From NCBI RefSeq assembly GCF_900104965.1, contig NZ_LT629757.1, forward strand, positions 1,736,001-1,800,000: 64,000 nt of DNA, written 5' to 3'. Both the position numbers and the translations under genes were made by a program. Origin of the DNA: Nocardioides scoriae (GTDB taxonomy: Bacteria; Actinomycetota; Actinomycetes; Propionibacteriales; Nocardioidaceae). Positions 10,531 through 19,259 of the stretch are shown here, in pieces. How positions within the stretch are numbered: position 1 is the first letter of the stretch; every line of letters starts with the position of its first letter. Below the pieces are notes generated by a model. The model worked only from the letters and a program-made list of their open reading frames with translations, did no database searches and was not told the origin of the DNA.

Positions 10531-11469
10531 ATGGGCCAGCACCGAGCAGAGCACCGCGGCTCGCGCCGCGACCGTGCCGACCGCCGGTCACCGTCGTCGG
10601 TCGCCACCCCCCGGGCCGCCGGTCGGCGCCGCGCCACGGCCGCGCCCCGCACCACCAGCCTCCTGCCCCGCCTCTCCACGCTGGCCACCGGCCGCCGCCC
10701 CGGCGGTGCCGCCGCGCGCTGGCGCCACCGCCTGTCCGTGGTGCCCGGCGCCCTGGGCGTCGTCGCGCTCGTCGCCGCCGGCACCGGGGCCGTCACCGTC
10801 GGCGAGCAGGCCCCCGGCGACGCCATCACCGCGTCGGCCGCCGCGCGCGCCATCTCGGCCGGCACCAGCGCCCAGGGCCGGGTCGGCCAGAGCACCGCCG
10901 GTGGCAGCGACCGCGAGGCCGCCCTCAGCCGTGACTCCGAGCGCCAGGCGCTGCAGGACGCCGCCCAGGCCCGCCTCGAGCGCGCCGCCGAGGAGCAGGC
11001 CGCCGAGCGCAACGCCGAGCTCAAGTCGCTGGGCCGGGCCGCGGAGGCCCGCGCCGGCGAGATCGCCAAGAACCAGTGGGTGCTGCCGACCACCGGCTAC
11101 CACCTGACCGCCCGCTTCGGGATGGCCGGCGGCCTGTGGTCCTCCGACCACACCGGTCTCGACTTCGCGGCGCCCAGCGGCACCCCCATCGTGGCGATCG
11201 CCAACGGCACCATCACCGAGACGGGCTACGCCGGTGCCTACGGCAACCAGACGATCATGACCCTCGACGACGGCACCGAGGTGTGGTTCTGCCACCAGAC
11301 CACGATCGGCGTGGAGCCCGGCGACAAGGTCGCCGCGGGCCAGCAGATCGGCACCGTGGGCACCACCGGCAACAGCACCGGTCCCCACCTGCACCTCGAG
11401 ATCCGCCCGGGCGGCGGCGACCCCGTCGACCCGGAGCAGGCGCTGGCCTTCCACGGCCTCACGCCCTGA
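10531..11469 (+). CDS. Secreted/anchored M23 family (LytM-type) peptidoglycan endopeptidase
   Basis: 312 residues. A long basic N-terminus is followed by one membrane segment (LSVVPGALGVVALVAAGTGAVTV), a coiled-coil-prone Ala/Glu/Arg region (about 125-180) and a C-terminal M23 domain. The zinc ligands are seen in SSDHTGLDFAAP (His, Asp) and GPHLHLEI (HxH). Such enzymes cut peptide cross-links in the wall. ATG 10531 was chosen for the GAGGGA site ten bases upstream; an earlier in-frame GTG at 10405 would put the promoter inside the gene. Convergent with pcrA. Confidence 0.88.
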   Translation: MGQHRAEHRGSRRDRADRRSPSSVATPRAAGRRRATAAPRTTSLLPRLSTLATGRRPGGAAARWRHRLSVVPGALGVVALVAAGTGAVTVGEQAPGDAITASAAARAISAGTSAQGRVGQSTAGGSDREAALSRDSERQALQDAAQARLERAAEEQAAERNAELKSLGRAAEARAGEIAKNQWVLPTTGYHLTARFGMAGGLWSSDHTGLDFAAPSGTPIVAIANGTITETGYAGAYGNQTIMTLDDGTEVWFCHQTTIGVEPGDKVAAGQQIGTVGTTGNSTGPHLHLEIRPGGGDPVDPEQALAFHGLTP

Positions 11470-11476
11470 CCCGACC

Positions 11477-11516
11477 GGTCCGCTCCGCTGGCCGCGGACC
11501 ACGGCTGGAACCGTGG
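11477..11516. terminator. Overlapping hairpins between the M23 gene and pcrA
   Basis: GGTCCGC (11477-11483) pairs with 11494-11500, and CCACGG (11499-11504) pairs with CCGTGG (11511-11516) over a six-base loop. The two stems overlap by two bases. They lie between converging genes and probably terminate both. Confidence 0.6.
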
Positions 11517-11524
11517 CGTGGCGC

Positions 11525-13996
11525 CTACAGCTTCTCGACCGGGGCGTAGCGCAGCAGCAGCCGCTTGACCCCGTCGGCGCCGAAGTCGATGGAGGCCACC
11601 GCGTTGTCGCCCGCCCCCTCGAGGGCCACGACCGTGCCCAGGCCGAAGCTGTCGTGCTGCACGCGGTCGCCGGGGTCGAGCGAGGGCACCGCCCGGGCCG
11701 CCTTGGCCTTGGTGGCGGCGTCCTTGCGCGCGGTGGCCGTGCCGAAGCGGCGCTGGACCGCTCCGCCGCCGCGCGAGGACGACCCGAACCCGAGCTGGGG
11801 GCGGTTCCACGAGGACATCGCCGCCTCGGTGCGGCGCCAGTCAACCAGGTCGACGGGCAGCTCGTCGATGAAGCGCGAGGCGGGGTTGTGCTGCGGCGCG
11901 CCCCAGGCCGAGCGGACGACGGCGCGCGAGACGTAGAGGCGCTCGCGGGCGCGGGTGAGGCCGACGTAGGCCAGCCGGCGCTCCTCCTCCAGCTCGACCT
12001 TGTCGCCCAGCGAGCGCAGGTGCGGGAAGACACCGTCCTCGAGCCCGGTGAGGAAGACGGTCGGGAACTCCAGGCCCTTCGCCGTGTGCAGCGTCATCAG
12101 GGTGACCTGTCCCGGTGACGGCGGCTGGTCGCCCTCCTCGCCGTCCGCGGGCGCGTCGGGGATCTGGTCGGAGTCGGCCACCAGCGAGACCCGCTCGAGG
12201 AAGTCGGTGAGCCCGGGCGGCTCGGCCTCGCCGGCCTCCACCTCCGCGGGGTCGGCCGAGGGGCCCACCACGGGGTCGTCGGAGAACTCGCGGGCCACCG
12301 CGACCAGCTCGGCGAGGTTCTCCACGCGGGTCTCGTCCTGCGGGTCCTCGGAGTCCTCGAGCTCCTTGAGGTAGCCGCTGCGGGTCAGCACCTGCTCGAG
12401 CACGACGTCGACCCGCTCCCCCGCCTCGACCATCTGCTGGAGCTGCTCGATGGTGTCGACGAAGCCCTTGATGCTGTTGAGCGAGCGGGTCGCGATGCCG
12501 GGGGCGTCCTCGGCGCGCTGCAGGGCCTCCCAGAAGGTGATCCGGTCGCGGCGGGCCAGCGACTCCACGCAGGCCTCGGCCCGGTCGCCGATGCCGCGCT
12601 TGGGGGTGTTGAGCACCCGGCGCAGCGAGACCGAGTCGGCCGGGTTGGCCAGCACGCGCAGGTAGGCGACCGCGTCGCGGACCTCGCGGCGCTCGTAGAA
12701 GCGCACGCCGCCGACGACCTTGTAGGACAGGCCGACCCGGATGAAGACCTCCTCGAAGACCCGCGACTGCGCGTTGGTCCGGTAGAAGACCGCGACGTCG
12801 CCGGCGCGCACGCCACCCTCGTCGGTGAGCCTGTCGATCTCCTCGGCCACGAAGCGGGCCTCGTCGTGCTCGTCGTCGCCGACGTAGCCGACGATGCCGG
12901 GCCCCTGCCCCGCGTCGGTCCACAGCTGCTTGGGCTTGCGGCTCTCGTTGCGGCTGATCACGGCGTTGGCGGCGGTGAGGATGGTCTGGGTGGAGCGGTA
13001 GTTCTGCTCGAGCAGGATGGTGCGCGCGTCGGCGAAGTCCTGCTCGAAGTCCATGATGTTGCGGATGTTGGCGCCCCGGAAGGCGTAGATCGACTGGTCG
13101 GCGTCACCCACCACCATCAGCTCGGCCGGCTCGACCTCGTCCTGGGGCACGCCCGTGGTGGGCTCCTCCAGCTGGCGGGCGCACAGCTCGTGGATGAGGG
13201 CGTACTGCGCGTGGTTGGTGTCCTGGTACTCGTCGACGAGCACGTGGCGGAAGCGGCGGCGCCAGTTCTCCCGGACCGCCGGGAAGGCCCGGAAGAGGTG
13301 GACCGTCATCATCAGCAGGTCGTCGAAGTCGAGGGCGTTGGCCTGGCGCAGGCGGCGCTGGTACTCGCCGTAGGCCGCGGCGTACATCTCCTCCTGGCCG
13401 TTCTGCGCGTCCTTGGCGGCGTCCTCGTGGTCCTGGAGCTCGTTCTTGGCGTTGCTGACCCAGTTGAGGATCGAGCGCGGCGGGAACTTCTTGACGTCGA
13501 GGTCGAGGTCCTTGCAGACCAGCGTCATCAGCCGCTTGGAGTCGGCCGCGTCGTAGATCGTGAAGCTCGACTTGAACCCGAACTTGTCGATCTCCTTGCG
13601 CAGGATCCGCACGCAGGCCGAGTGGAAGGTCGAGACCCACATGATCCGGGCGCGGCCGCCGACCAGGTCCTCGACCCGCTCGCGCATCTCGGCCGCGGCC
13701 TTGTTGGTGAAGGTGATGGCCAGGATCGAGCCCGGGTGGGCGCCGCGCTCGGAGATCAGCCAGGCGATCCGGCGGGTCAGCACCCGGGTCTTGCCCGAGC
13801 CGGCACCGGCCACGACGAGCAGCGGCGCCCCCTCGTGCTGGACCGCCTGGGCCTGCGGGCCGTTGAGCCCGTCGAGCAGCTGCTCGCGGGTGGGGCCCCG
13901 GCGACGACCGCGACCCGGCTCGCCCCGGTCACGCTCGCCACCACCGTCCGGAGGGGCGACGGGCGGGAGGCCGGGGAGGGGGAACTGCGCGCTCAT
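11525..13996 (-). CDS. pcrA: PcrA/UvrD1-type superfamily 1 DNA helicase
   Basis: 823-residue ATP-dependent 3'-5' helicase for repair and replication restart. Motifs in order: Walker A AGAGSGKT (Lys69), FTNKAAAEM, DEYQDTN (Walker B), GDADQSIYAFRGA, QNYRST, VTLMTLHTAKGLEF, and LAYVGLTRARERL. The C-terminal tail (DRVQHDSFGLGTVVALEG) is the Tudor-like domain that contacts RNA polymerase in PcrA/UvrD. An acidic linker near 580-630 is longer than in E. coli UvrD. ATG 13996 follows TAGTGT by nine bases. Divergent from the metalloprotease gene. Confidence 0.97.
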   Translation of the reverse strand: MSAQFPLPGLPPVAPPDGGGERDRGEPGRGRRRGPTREQLLDGLNGPQAQAVQHEGAPLLVVAGAGSGKTRVLTRRIAWLISERGAHPGSILAITFTNKAAAEMRERVEDLVGGRARIMWVSTFHSACVRILRKEIDKFGFKSSFTIYDAADSKRLMTLVCKDLDLDVKKFPPRSILNWVSNAKNELQDHEDAAKDAQNGQEEMYAAAYGEYQRRLRQANALDFDDLLMMTVHLFRAFPAVRENWRRRFRHVLVDEYQDTNHAQYALIHELCARQLEEPTTGVPQDEVEPAELMVVGDADQSIYAFRGANIRNIMDFEQDFADARTILLEQNYRSTQTILTAANAVISRNESRKPKQLWTDAGQGPGIVGYVGDDEHDEARFVAEEIDRLTDEGGVRAGDVAVFYRTNAQSRVFEEVFIRVGLSYKVVGGVRFYERREVRDAVAYLRVLANPADSVSLRRVLNTPKRGIGDRAEACVESLARRDRITFWEALQRAEDAPGIATRSLNSIKGFVDTIEQLQQMVEAGERVDVVLEQVLTRSGYLKELEDSEDPQDETRVENLAELVAVAREFSDDPVVGPSADPAEVEAGEAEPPGLTDFLERVSLVADSDQIPDAPADGEEGDQPPSPGQVTLMTLHTAKGLEFPTVFLTGLEDGVFPHLRSLGDKVELEEERRLAYVGLTRARERLYVSRAVVRSAWGAPQHNPASRFIDELPVDLVDWRRTEAAMSSWNRPQLGFGSSSRGGGAVQRRFGTATARKDAATKAKAARAVPSLDPGDRVQHDSFGLGTVVALEGAGDNAVASIDFGADGVKRLLLRYAPVEKL

Positions 13997-14103
13997 GTCG
14001 GACCCACACTACGTCCGCCGACCGACATCGTCCGGGTCGGCCCACAGGCGTGGGGACGGCGTCGTGCGACCGGCTCTCAGGGGCTGGCTGGGACGATCGT
14101 CGC

Positions 14104-14856
14104 GTGCGCAACCTGGCCGTCACGGTGCTGAGCCTGCTGCTCCTGGGCGGGCTCGTCGTGGTGTTCCCGGGCCTGGTCCCCTCCGCCCTGCGGCCGGCGC
14201 TGACCCCCGCCCTGGGCGGCCGGCTCGACCCGGCGCCCGAGGCGCCGAGGAGCGGTGGCACGTTCGCCTTCTCCGCGACCCAGCCCGGCCGCCCCCGCGT
14301 GCCGGTGACCTACAGCCCGTGCGACCCGGTGCGCATCGAGCTCAACCTCGACGGCGCCCCCGACCCCGTCGCCGACCGGGCCAGCGTCGAGCGGGCGGTG
14401 GCGCGGATCGCCGGGGCCACCGGCCTGCGGCTGGAGGTCGTCGGCGAGAGCACCGACCGGCCCCGCTGGACCGAGGGCCGGGTGCGCCTGGACCCCGGCG
14501 TGCTGCGCGACCCCGACCCCGTCCTGGTCAGCTTCGCCGACTCCGACGAGGTGCCGCAGCTGCAGGGCCGCGTCGCCGGCCTCGCGGGCAGCGTCCTGGT
14601 CGAGCAGGACGGCTTCCGCCGCTACGTCACCGGCCAGGTCACCCTCGACCGCGACAGCTTCGCCGAGCTGCGCGACCAGCCGGGCGGCGACGAGATCGCG
14701 GACGCCATCGCGCTGCACGAGCTCGGCCACCTCGTCGGCCTCGACCACGTCGACGACCCCCGCGAGCTGATGTACGCCACCACCACCGACCAGCGCGACC
14801 TCGGCCCCGGCGACCGGCGCGGGCTCGCCGCGCTCGGCCGGGGACGGTGCGGGTAG
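14104..14856 (+). CDS. Exported matrixin-like zinc metalloprotease
   Basis: 250 residues. An N-terminal hydrophobic helix (LAVTVLSLLLLGGLVVVF) acts as signal or anchor, followed by a small protease domain. HELGHLVGLDH provides the HExxHxxGxxH zinc-binding site and ELMY nearby is a likely Met-turn, both features of matrixin-type metzincins. Target unknown. The GTG at 14104 follows GACGAT by six bases (leaderless pattern); an in-frame ATG at 14050 would add a non-hydrophobic extension before the signal helix. Confidence 0.8.
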   Translation: MRNLAVTVLSLLLLGGLVVVFPGLVPSALRPALTPALGGRLDPAPEAPRSGGTFAFSATQPGRPRVPVTYSPCDPVRIELNLDGAPDPVADRASVERAVARIAGATGLRLEVVGESTDRPRWTEGRVRLDPGVLRDPDPVLVSFADSDEVPQLQGRVAGLAGSVLVEQDGFRRYVTGQVTLDRDSFAELRDQPGGDEIADAIALHELGHLVGLDHVDDPRELMYATTTDQRDLGPGDRRGLAALGRGRCG

Positions 14857-14954
14857 GGGTCCGGCGGGGAGGTCGGCCGGGCGGCGGCCCGGGTGGATGG
14901 CTGGCTGGGGCCGGCGGCCCGCCGTACGCCTGAAGGGACGAACCGGGCGTGCTC

Positions 14955-15034
14955 GACGGGCAAAACTGCCCGTCAGGGTCCGGTATGCCCGTCTCCGAGG
15001 GCAGTTTCCCCGGTCGACCGGGGAAACTGCCCTC
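14955..15034. terminator. Tandem palindromes including a perfect 38-base palindrome
   Basis: 14955-14974 is GACGGGCA, a four-base loop AAAC, and TGCCCGTC. 14997-15034 is a perfect 38-base palindrome centred on GGTCGACC at 15012-15019. Both elements share an AACTGCCC half. They fill the space between the converging protease and ThrE genes, so bidirectional termination is likely, though the second is unusually long and symmetrical for a terminator. Confidence 0.65.
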
Positions 15035-15048
15035 CCGGCGACGCCCCC

Positions 15049-16395
15049 CTACGCCCCCGCGCTCGTCCCTCGCGTACGCCGGGTCAGGTGGCGACCGTGC
15101 ATGACGCCGACGAGCCGGGGGCCGGCGAGGCCGTGCTCGAGGCGGCGGGCGTTGCGCTTGAGGGGCTGGGCGACGTACTCGCCGAGGATGACGCCGGCGG
15201 CGAGGGCGATCGTGGTGGCTGCGGCGGCCGACAGCTGCAGCACCCCGAGGGTGTCGCCCTCGGACATGTAGCTCAGGCCGCGGAAGATCGTCAGGCCCGG
15301 GAGCATCGGCACCAGGGCGGGGACCACGACCACCAGCGGGGGCACCCGCACCCGACCGGCGACGGAGTAGCTGAGCATCCCGATGATGACCGCCGCGACG
15401 GCCGCGGCCCAGGGCATCGCGGCGCTGGGCTGGAGCACCGAGAGGTAGCCGAGGTGGCCGGCCAGGGTGCTGACCGCGATGGCCGGCAGCGCCCGCAGCG
15501 GGGCGTAGCAGGTGAAGGCGAAGGCGCAGGCCGAGATGGCCGCGCCGAGCAGCACGAGCGGCGGCGGGGCGAGCTCCATCAGGCCGGGTCGCACCCCCAC
15601 CAGGCTGACCCCGAGGGCGGGGGCGATGGCGAGGCCGGCCGAGACGCCGGCGATCAGGCCCGCGGTGGCGAGCAGCGCCTCGATGATGCGGGCGCCGGAG
15701 GTGAGGTAGAAGCCGCTCAGGGCGTCCTGGATGGCGCCCATGAACCCGATGCCGGACAGCAGCATCACGATGTTGGCCGTGATCACCAGCGAGGTGCTGA
15801 CCTGGAAGCCCAGCCGGTCCGCGACCGCGGTGGTGGCGAGGGCGAGCAGCGTCGCCACGAGGCCGCCGGCGATCTGCTGGTAGAACATCGGCCACTGCTC
15901 GCGGTTGAGCCGCCGCATCAGCACCGTGATGACCACCCCGGCCAGGAACGCCGTCGCGGTGACGAGCGCGCCGCCGCCCAGGATCAGCGCGATGCCGCCG
16001 CCGACGACGCCCGACCCGACGACCGCGGCCGAGGGCGGCAGGTAGTGGTCGGTGGAGTTGATCCACGCCACCCGCCGACGGGCCTCGGCGACGTCGACGC
16101 GGTCGCGCATGACGTCGTTGACCAGGCCCTGCACGCGGGTCAGGTCGTCGTAGTCGATGTCGCGCTGGGCGACGTTGCGGGTGAGGAGCACGGGCGGCTC
16201 TTCGGGGTCGGACTGGTAGCTCATCCGCAGCAGCGTGAAGGTCACGTCGACGTCGGCGTTGCGCAGCCCGCAGTGCTCGGTGATGCCCAGCATCGTCGCG
16301 GTCACGTCGGCCGCGCCGGCGCCGGAGGACAGCAGGATCTCCCCGATCCGCAGGGCTAGGTCGAGGACCCTGTAGGTCTCGCGGGCATCACTCAC
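15049..16395 (-). CDS. ThrE-family threonine/serine exporter
   Basis: 448 residues combining both halves of the ThrE family. The N-terminal soluble domain (about 1-125) contains LSSGAGAADVTATM and TFTLLRMSYQ; the C-terminal part has about ten membrane helices, including PPLVVVVPALVPMLPGLTIFRG. In Corynebacterium, ThrE exports threonine and serine using the proton gradient. I chose GTG 16395 because CACAAT lies seven bases before it; ATG 16404 is also in frame and adds three residues but would overlap the hexamer. Single gene, no partner nearby. Confidence 0.85.
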   Translation of the reverse strand: MSDARETYRVLDLALRIGEILLSSGAGAADVTATMLGITEHCGLRNADVDVTFTLLRMSYQSDPEEPPVLLTRNVAQRDIDYDDLTRVQGLVNDVMRDRVDVAEARRRVAWINSTDHYLPPSAAVVGSGVVGGGIALILGGGALVTATAFLAGVVITVLMRRLNREQWPMFYQQIAGGLVATLLALATTAVADRLGFQVSTSLVITANIVMLLSGIGFMGAIQDALSGFYLTSGARIIEALLATAGLIAGVSAGLAIAPALGVSLVGVRPGLMELAPPPLVLLGAAISACAFAFTCYAPLRALPAIAVSTLAGHLGYLSVLQPSAAMPWAAAVAAVIIGMLSYSVAGRVRVPPLVVVVPALVPMLPGLTIFRGLSYMSEGDTLGVLQLSAAAATTIALAAGVILGEYVAQPLKRNARRLEHGLAGPRLVGVMHGRHLTRRTRGTSAGA

Positions 16396-16503
16396 GGGTG
16401 CCATTGTGCGGTCTCCGGGACGCCCCTGCCGAGGCCCTCCGGCGCGGCTGGTGAGGGGTCTCACACGCGCCCGGGGAGGCGGTGGCCGGGGGCGCTGGGC
16501 GGG

Positions 16504-17187
16504 CTAGATCCAGCCCATCCGGCGTGCCACCACGACGGCCTCGTGGCGGTTGGTCGAGCCCAGCTTGGAGGCCGCGCTGGACAGGTAGTTGCGCACCGTC
16601 CCGGGCGAGAGGTGGACCCTCCGGGCGACCTCGTCGACGGGCGAGCCGTCGCCCGCCGCCTCGAGGACGTCGGCCTCGCGCGGCGTCAGCGGGGAGTCGC
16701 CCGCGGCGATGGCCTCGGCCGCCAGCTCGGGGTCGACGTGGCGTCCGCCGCGGTGCACCGTGCGGACCACCTCGGCCAGGGTCGCCGCCGACGTGGTCTT
16801 GGGCAGGAAGCCCCGCACCCCGACCGCCAGCGCCCGCTTGAGGTGGCCGGGCCGGCCGTGGCTGGTGACGATCATGCAGGCGCATCCGGGCAGCTCGCGG
16901 TGGAGCAGCTCGGCCACCTCCAGGCCGTCGCGGTCGGGCATCTGCAGGTCGAGCACCGCCACGTCGGGGCGGTGCTGGCGAGCGGCGGCGAGCGCCTGGG
17001 CGCCGGTGCCGGCCTCGGCGACGACCTCGAGGTCGTCCTCGAGCGAGAGCATCTGGGCGAGCGCGACGCGGATGAGGTGCTCGTCGTCGGCGAGCAGCAC
17101 CCGGATCGCGGGCGCGCTCGTCCCTGCCGCGGTGCCAGGTCCGCTCCCCGGGCCGGGTGCGGGCTGGACGTGCTGGTGGTTCGTCAT
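16504..17187 (-). CDS. NarL/LuxR-type two-component response regulator
   Basis: 227 residues: a receiver domain (28-145) with phosphoacceptor Asp80 in VLDLQMPD, acidic pair DD34-35, Thr104 and Lys126, then a LuxR-type HTH (LTPREADVLEAAGDGSPVDEVARRVHLSPGTVRNYLSSAASKLG). GGGAGG precedes ATG 17187. It follows the histidine kinase by 22 bases and belongs to a four-gene unit with an ABC exporter, so it probably controls that exporter. Confidence 0.93.
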   Translation of the reverse strand: MTNHQHVQPAPGPGSGPGTAAGTSAPAIRVLLADDEHLIRVALAQMLSLEDDLEVVAEAGTGAQALAAARQHRPDVAVLDLQMPDRDGLEVAELLHRELPGCACMIVTSHGRPGHLKRALAVGVRGFLPKTTSAATLAEVVRTVHRGGRHVDPELAAEAIAAGDSPLTPREADVLEAAGDGSPVDEVARRVHLSPGTVRNYLSSAASKLGSTNRHEAVVVARRMGWI

Positions 17188-17209
17188 CGGACCTCCCCAG
17201 GGCCGACCT

Positions 17210-18388
17210 TCATCTGACCTCAGCGGGGGTGGTCGCGTCCAGACGGACGCGCACGACGAACCCGACATCGCCACCAGACGCGGACACAACGGCGCCCATC
17301 GGGGCCAGGTCGTCCCGCAGCGTGGTCAGCCCCGTCCCGTCCCCCGGGACCGTCGTGCCGGCGCGTCCGTCGTCCTCCACGACGACCTCGCCGCCGGCGT
17401 ACGCGATCCGGACCCGCGTCGCCGAGGAGTGGCGCAGCACGTTGGTGACGGCCTCGCGCACCACCCGGGCGACCGGCTCGTGCCAGGCCTCGGGCAGCCC
17501 GGCCAGGTCGGCCTCGGCCGCGATGCCGGCGGAGCGGAGCAGGGAGACCGCCCCCTCCAGCTCGTGGGACAGGTCGAGCGGCCGGTAGCCGCGGGCGAGC
17601 TCGCGCGCCTCGCGCAGCGCGTCGTGGGCGGTGCCCCGGACCTCCAGGATCCGCTCGGCCGAGCGCGGGTCGCCGCGCTCGGCCAGGGTCGCGGCCAGCT
17701 CGGCCTGCACCGCGATCGTCGACAGCCGCCGTCCCAGGACGTCGTGGACGTCGCGCGAGAAGCGCAGCCGCTCCTCGGCCACCGCGAGCGCCGCCGTCGT
17801 GCGCCGGCCCCGGTCGAGCTCGGTGACGACCCCGAGCAGCCAGATCGAGCTCTGCACGGTGAACAGGAAGAAGCCGGCCAGCCCGAGGCCGTAGAGCGCC
17901 ATGAAGGGCGTGCCGGCGACCACGGCCAGGGTGACGGCGGAGGCCACCAGGGCCAGCCAGTGCAGCCGGCGGTCGGCGACGGCGCCGCAGCTCCAGCCGA
18001 GCGCCCCGACCGCGATCACCGCGACGGCCGTCCCGGGCTGGCGCGGCAGGCTCACCGCCCACGCCGCGAGGGCGGCCGCCACCACGGCGACCGCCAGCAG
18101 CGGCGCCACGGGGGTCGGCGCCCCCTCCACCGGCGAGGTGCCGGGCAGCGCCGCCCCCCGGTCCAGCCCGTGCCGCATCACCAGCGTGCCCGCGACCCCG
18201 AGCGCCAGCACCCCGAGCGACACCACGGCGGCCCGCGGGGTGTCGCCGAGCCGCGCGGCGGCCCCGAGCAGGCCGCTGGCCAGCAGGAACCAGTAGACGA
18301 CGTAGAGCGAGCCGCGGGTGTAGACGTCCACGCGCTCCACGTCGGAGCGCCGGGCCCAGCCGGGCACGTGGGACAGGGCGCCGCTCAT
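17210..18388 (-). CDS. DesK/NarX-type sensor histidine kinase
   Basis: 392 residues with five or six N-terminal membrane helices and no large extracellular loop, so it probably senses a membrane-associated signal. The HisKA_3 dimerisation helix carries His215 in FSRDVHDVLGRRLS; the ATPase domain shows REAVTNVLRHS (N box) and VEDDGRAG with GTGLTTLRDDL (G boxes). It lies between the ABC permease and the response regulator, its presumed partner. Kinases of this layout often react to lipid- or envelope-active compounds. Confidence 0.92.
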   Translation of the reverse strand: MSGALSHVPGWARRSDVERVDVYTRGSLYVVYWFLLASGLLGAAARLGDTPRAAVVSLGVLALGVAGTLVMRHGLDRGAALPGTSPVEGAPTPVAPLLAVAVVAAALAAWAVSLPRQPGTAVAVIAVGALGWSCGAVADRRLHWLALVASAVTLAVVAGTPFMALYGLGLAGFFLFTVQSSIWLLGVVTELDRGRRTTAALAVAEERLRFSRDVHDVLGRRLSTIAVQAELAATLAERGDPRSAERILEVRGTAHDALREARELARGYRPLDLSHELEGAVSLLRSAGIAAEADLAGLPEAWHEPVARVVREAVTNVLRHSSATRVRIAYAGGEVVVEDDGRAGTTVPGDGTGLTTLRDDLAPMGAVVSASGGDVGFVVRVRLDATTPAEVR

Positions 18389-18437
18389 GGGCCGATCCTC
18401 CCACCGGAGCCGGTCCGGGCCCCGCTCCCCCGAGTCC

Positions 18438-19259
18438 TCACGCCCGGGGCTCCCAGCGCAGCGAACGGCGGGCCAGGACGAGCGCCAGCGCGGTCCACGC
18501 CAGCAGCACCGCGAGGGGCTGCAGCGAGGCCGCCCAGGTCCCGAGGAAGGACAGCGCGCCGGAGTCGTCCTGGGCGAACCAGCCGACCCGCACCAGCTCG
18601 TTGACCGCCGCGCCCGGCAGCAGCTCGGCCCAGCGCTGCGCGGCCTGCGGCAGTGCCGGGGCGGCGAAGCCCGCGAGCGCCAGGAGGATGACCGGGCCGC
18701 TGGTCAGCTGCGCCGACTCGGCCGTCCTCGTCCACGCGGCCGTCCAGACCGCGAACGCCGCGAAGGTGACGATCGACAGGAGCAGGCCCACCAGGAGCAG
18801 CAGCGGGTTGAGCGGGAGGTCGAGCCCGGCGGCCGCCGCGACCGGCACGGTCAGCACGAACACGGCCGCGGTCACCAGCGCGCCGGGCAGCGCCATCGAG
18901 ACCACGAGCTCGACGTCGCGCACCTCACCGGTGCGCAGCCGCTTGAGCACCAGCTCGTCGCGCCGGGTGACGAACATCGAGAGCAGGTTGTAGTAGCCCG
19001 GGAAGACCAGCGCCATCACCAGCGCCGTGCCGATGCTGGCCACGCCGGCGTTGGTGTCGCCCCCGGTGCGCTCGGCGGTGAACAGCAGCACCAGCGGGAA
19101 GAGCGGGAGCGCGAAGGCGTAGAGCATGGTGGTGCGGTTGCGCACCATGAGGGTCCAGTTGGCCCGGCCCAGCAGCAGCGTGCGGCGCAGGCCGCGCCAG
19201 CGCCGTCCCGTGGTCGCGCCGGGGGCGGTGCTCGGGGCGGGGGACGTCGAGGCGGTCAT
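18438..19259 (-). CDS. ABC-2 type transporter permease
   Basis: 273-residue membrane subunit with six predicted helices and the ABC-2 pattern: an early NWTLMVRNRTTMLYAFALPLF segment, LSMFVTRRDELVLKRLRTGE amphipathic region and a final helix near LAVLLAWTALALVLA. Its ATG overlaps the stop of the ATPase gene (ATGA), so they form a DrrAB-like pair that probably exports a hydrophobic compound or lipid. Substrate unknown. Confidence 0.9.
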   Translation of the reverse strand: MTASTSPAPSTAPGATTGRRWRGLRRTLLLGRANWTLMVRNRTTMLYAFALPLFPLVLLFTAERTGGDTNAGVASIGTALVMALVFPGYYNLLSMFVTRRDELVLKRLRTGEVRDVELVVSMALPGALVTAAVFVLTVPVAAAAGLDLPLNPLLLLVGLLLSIVTFAAFAVWTAAWTRTAESAQLTSGPVILLALAGFAAPALPQAAQRWAELLPGAAVNELVRVGWFAQDDSGALSFLGTWAASLQPLAVLLAWTALALVLARRSLRWEPRA

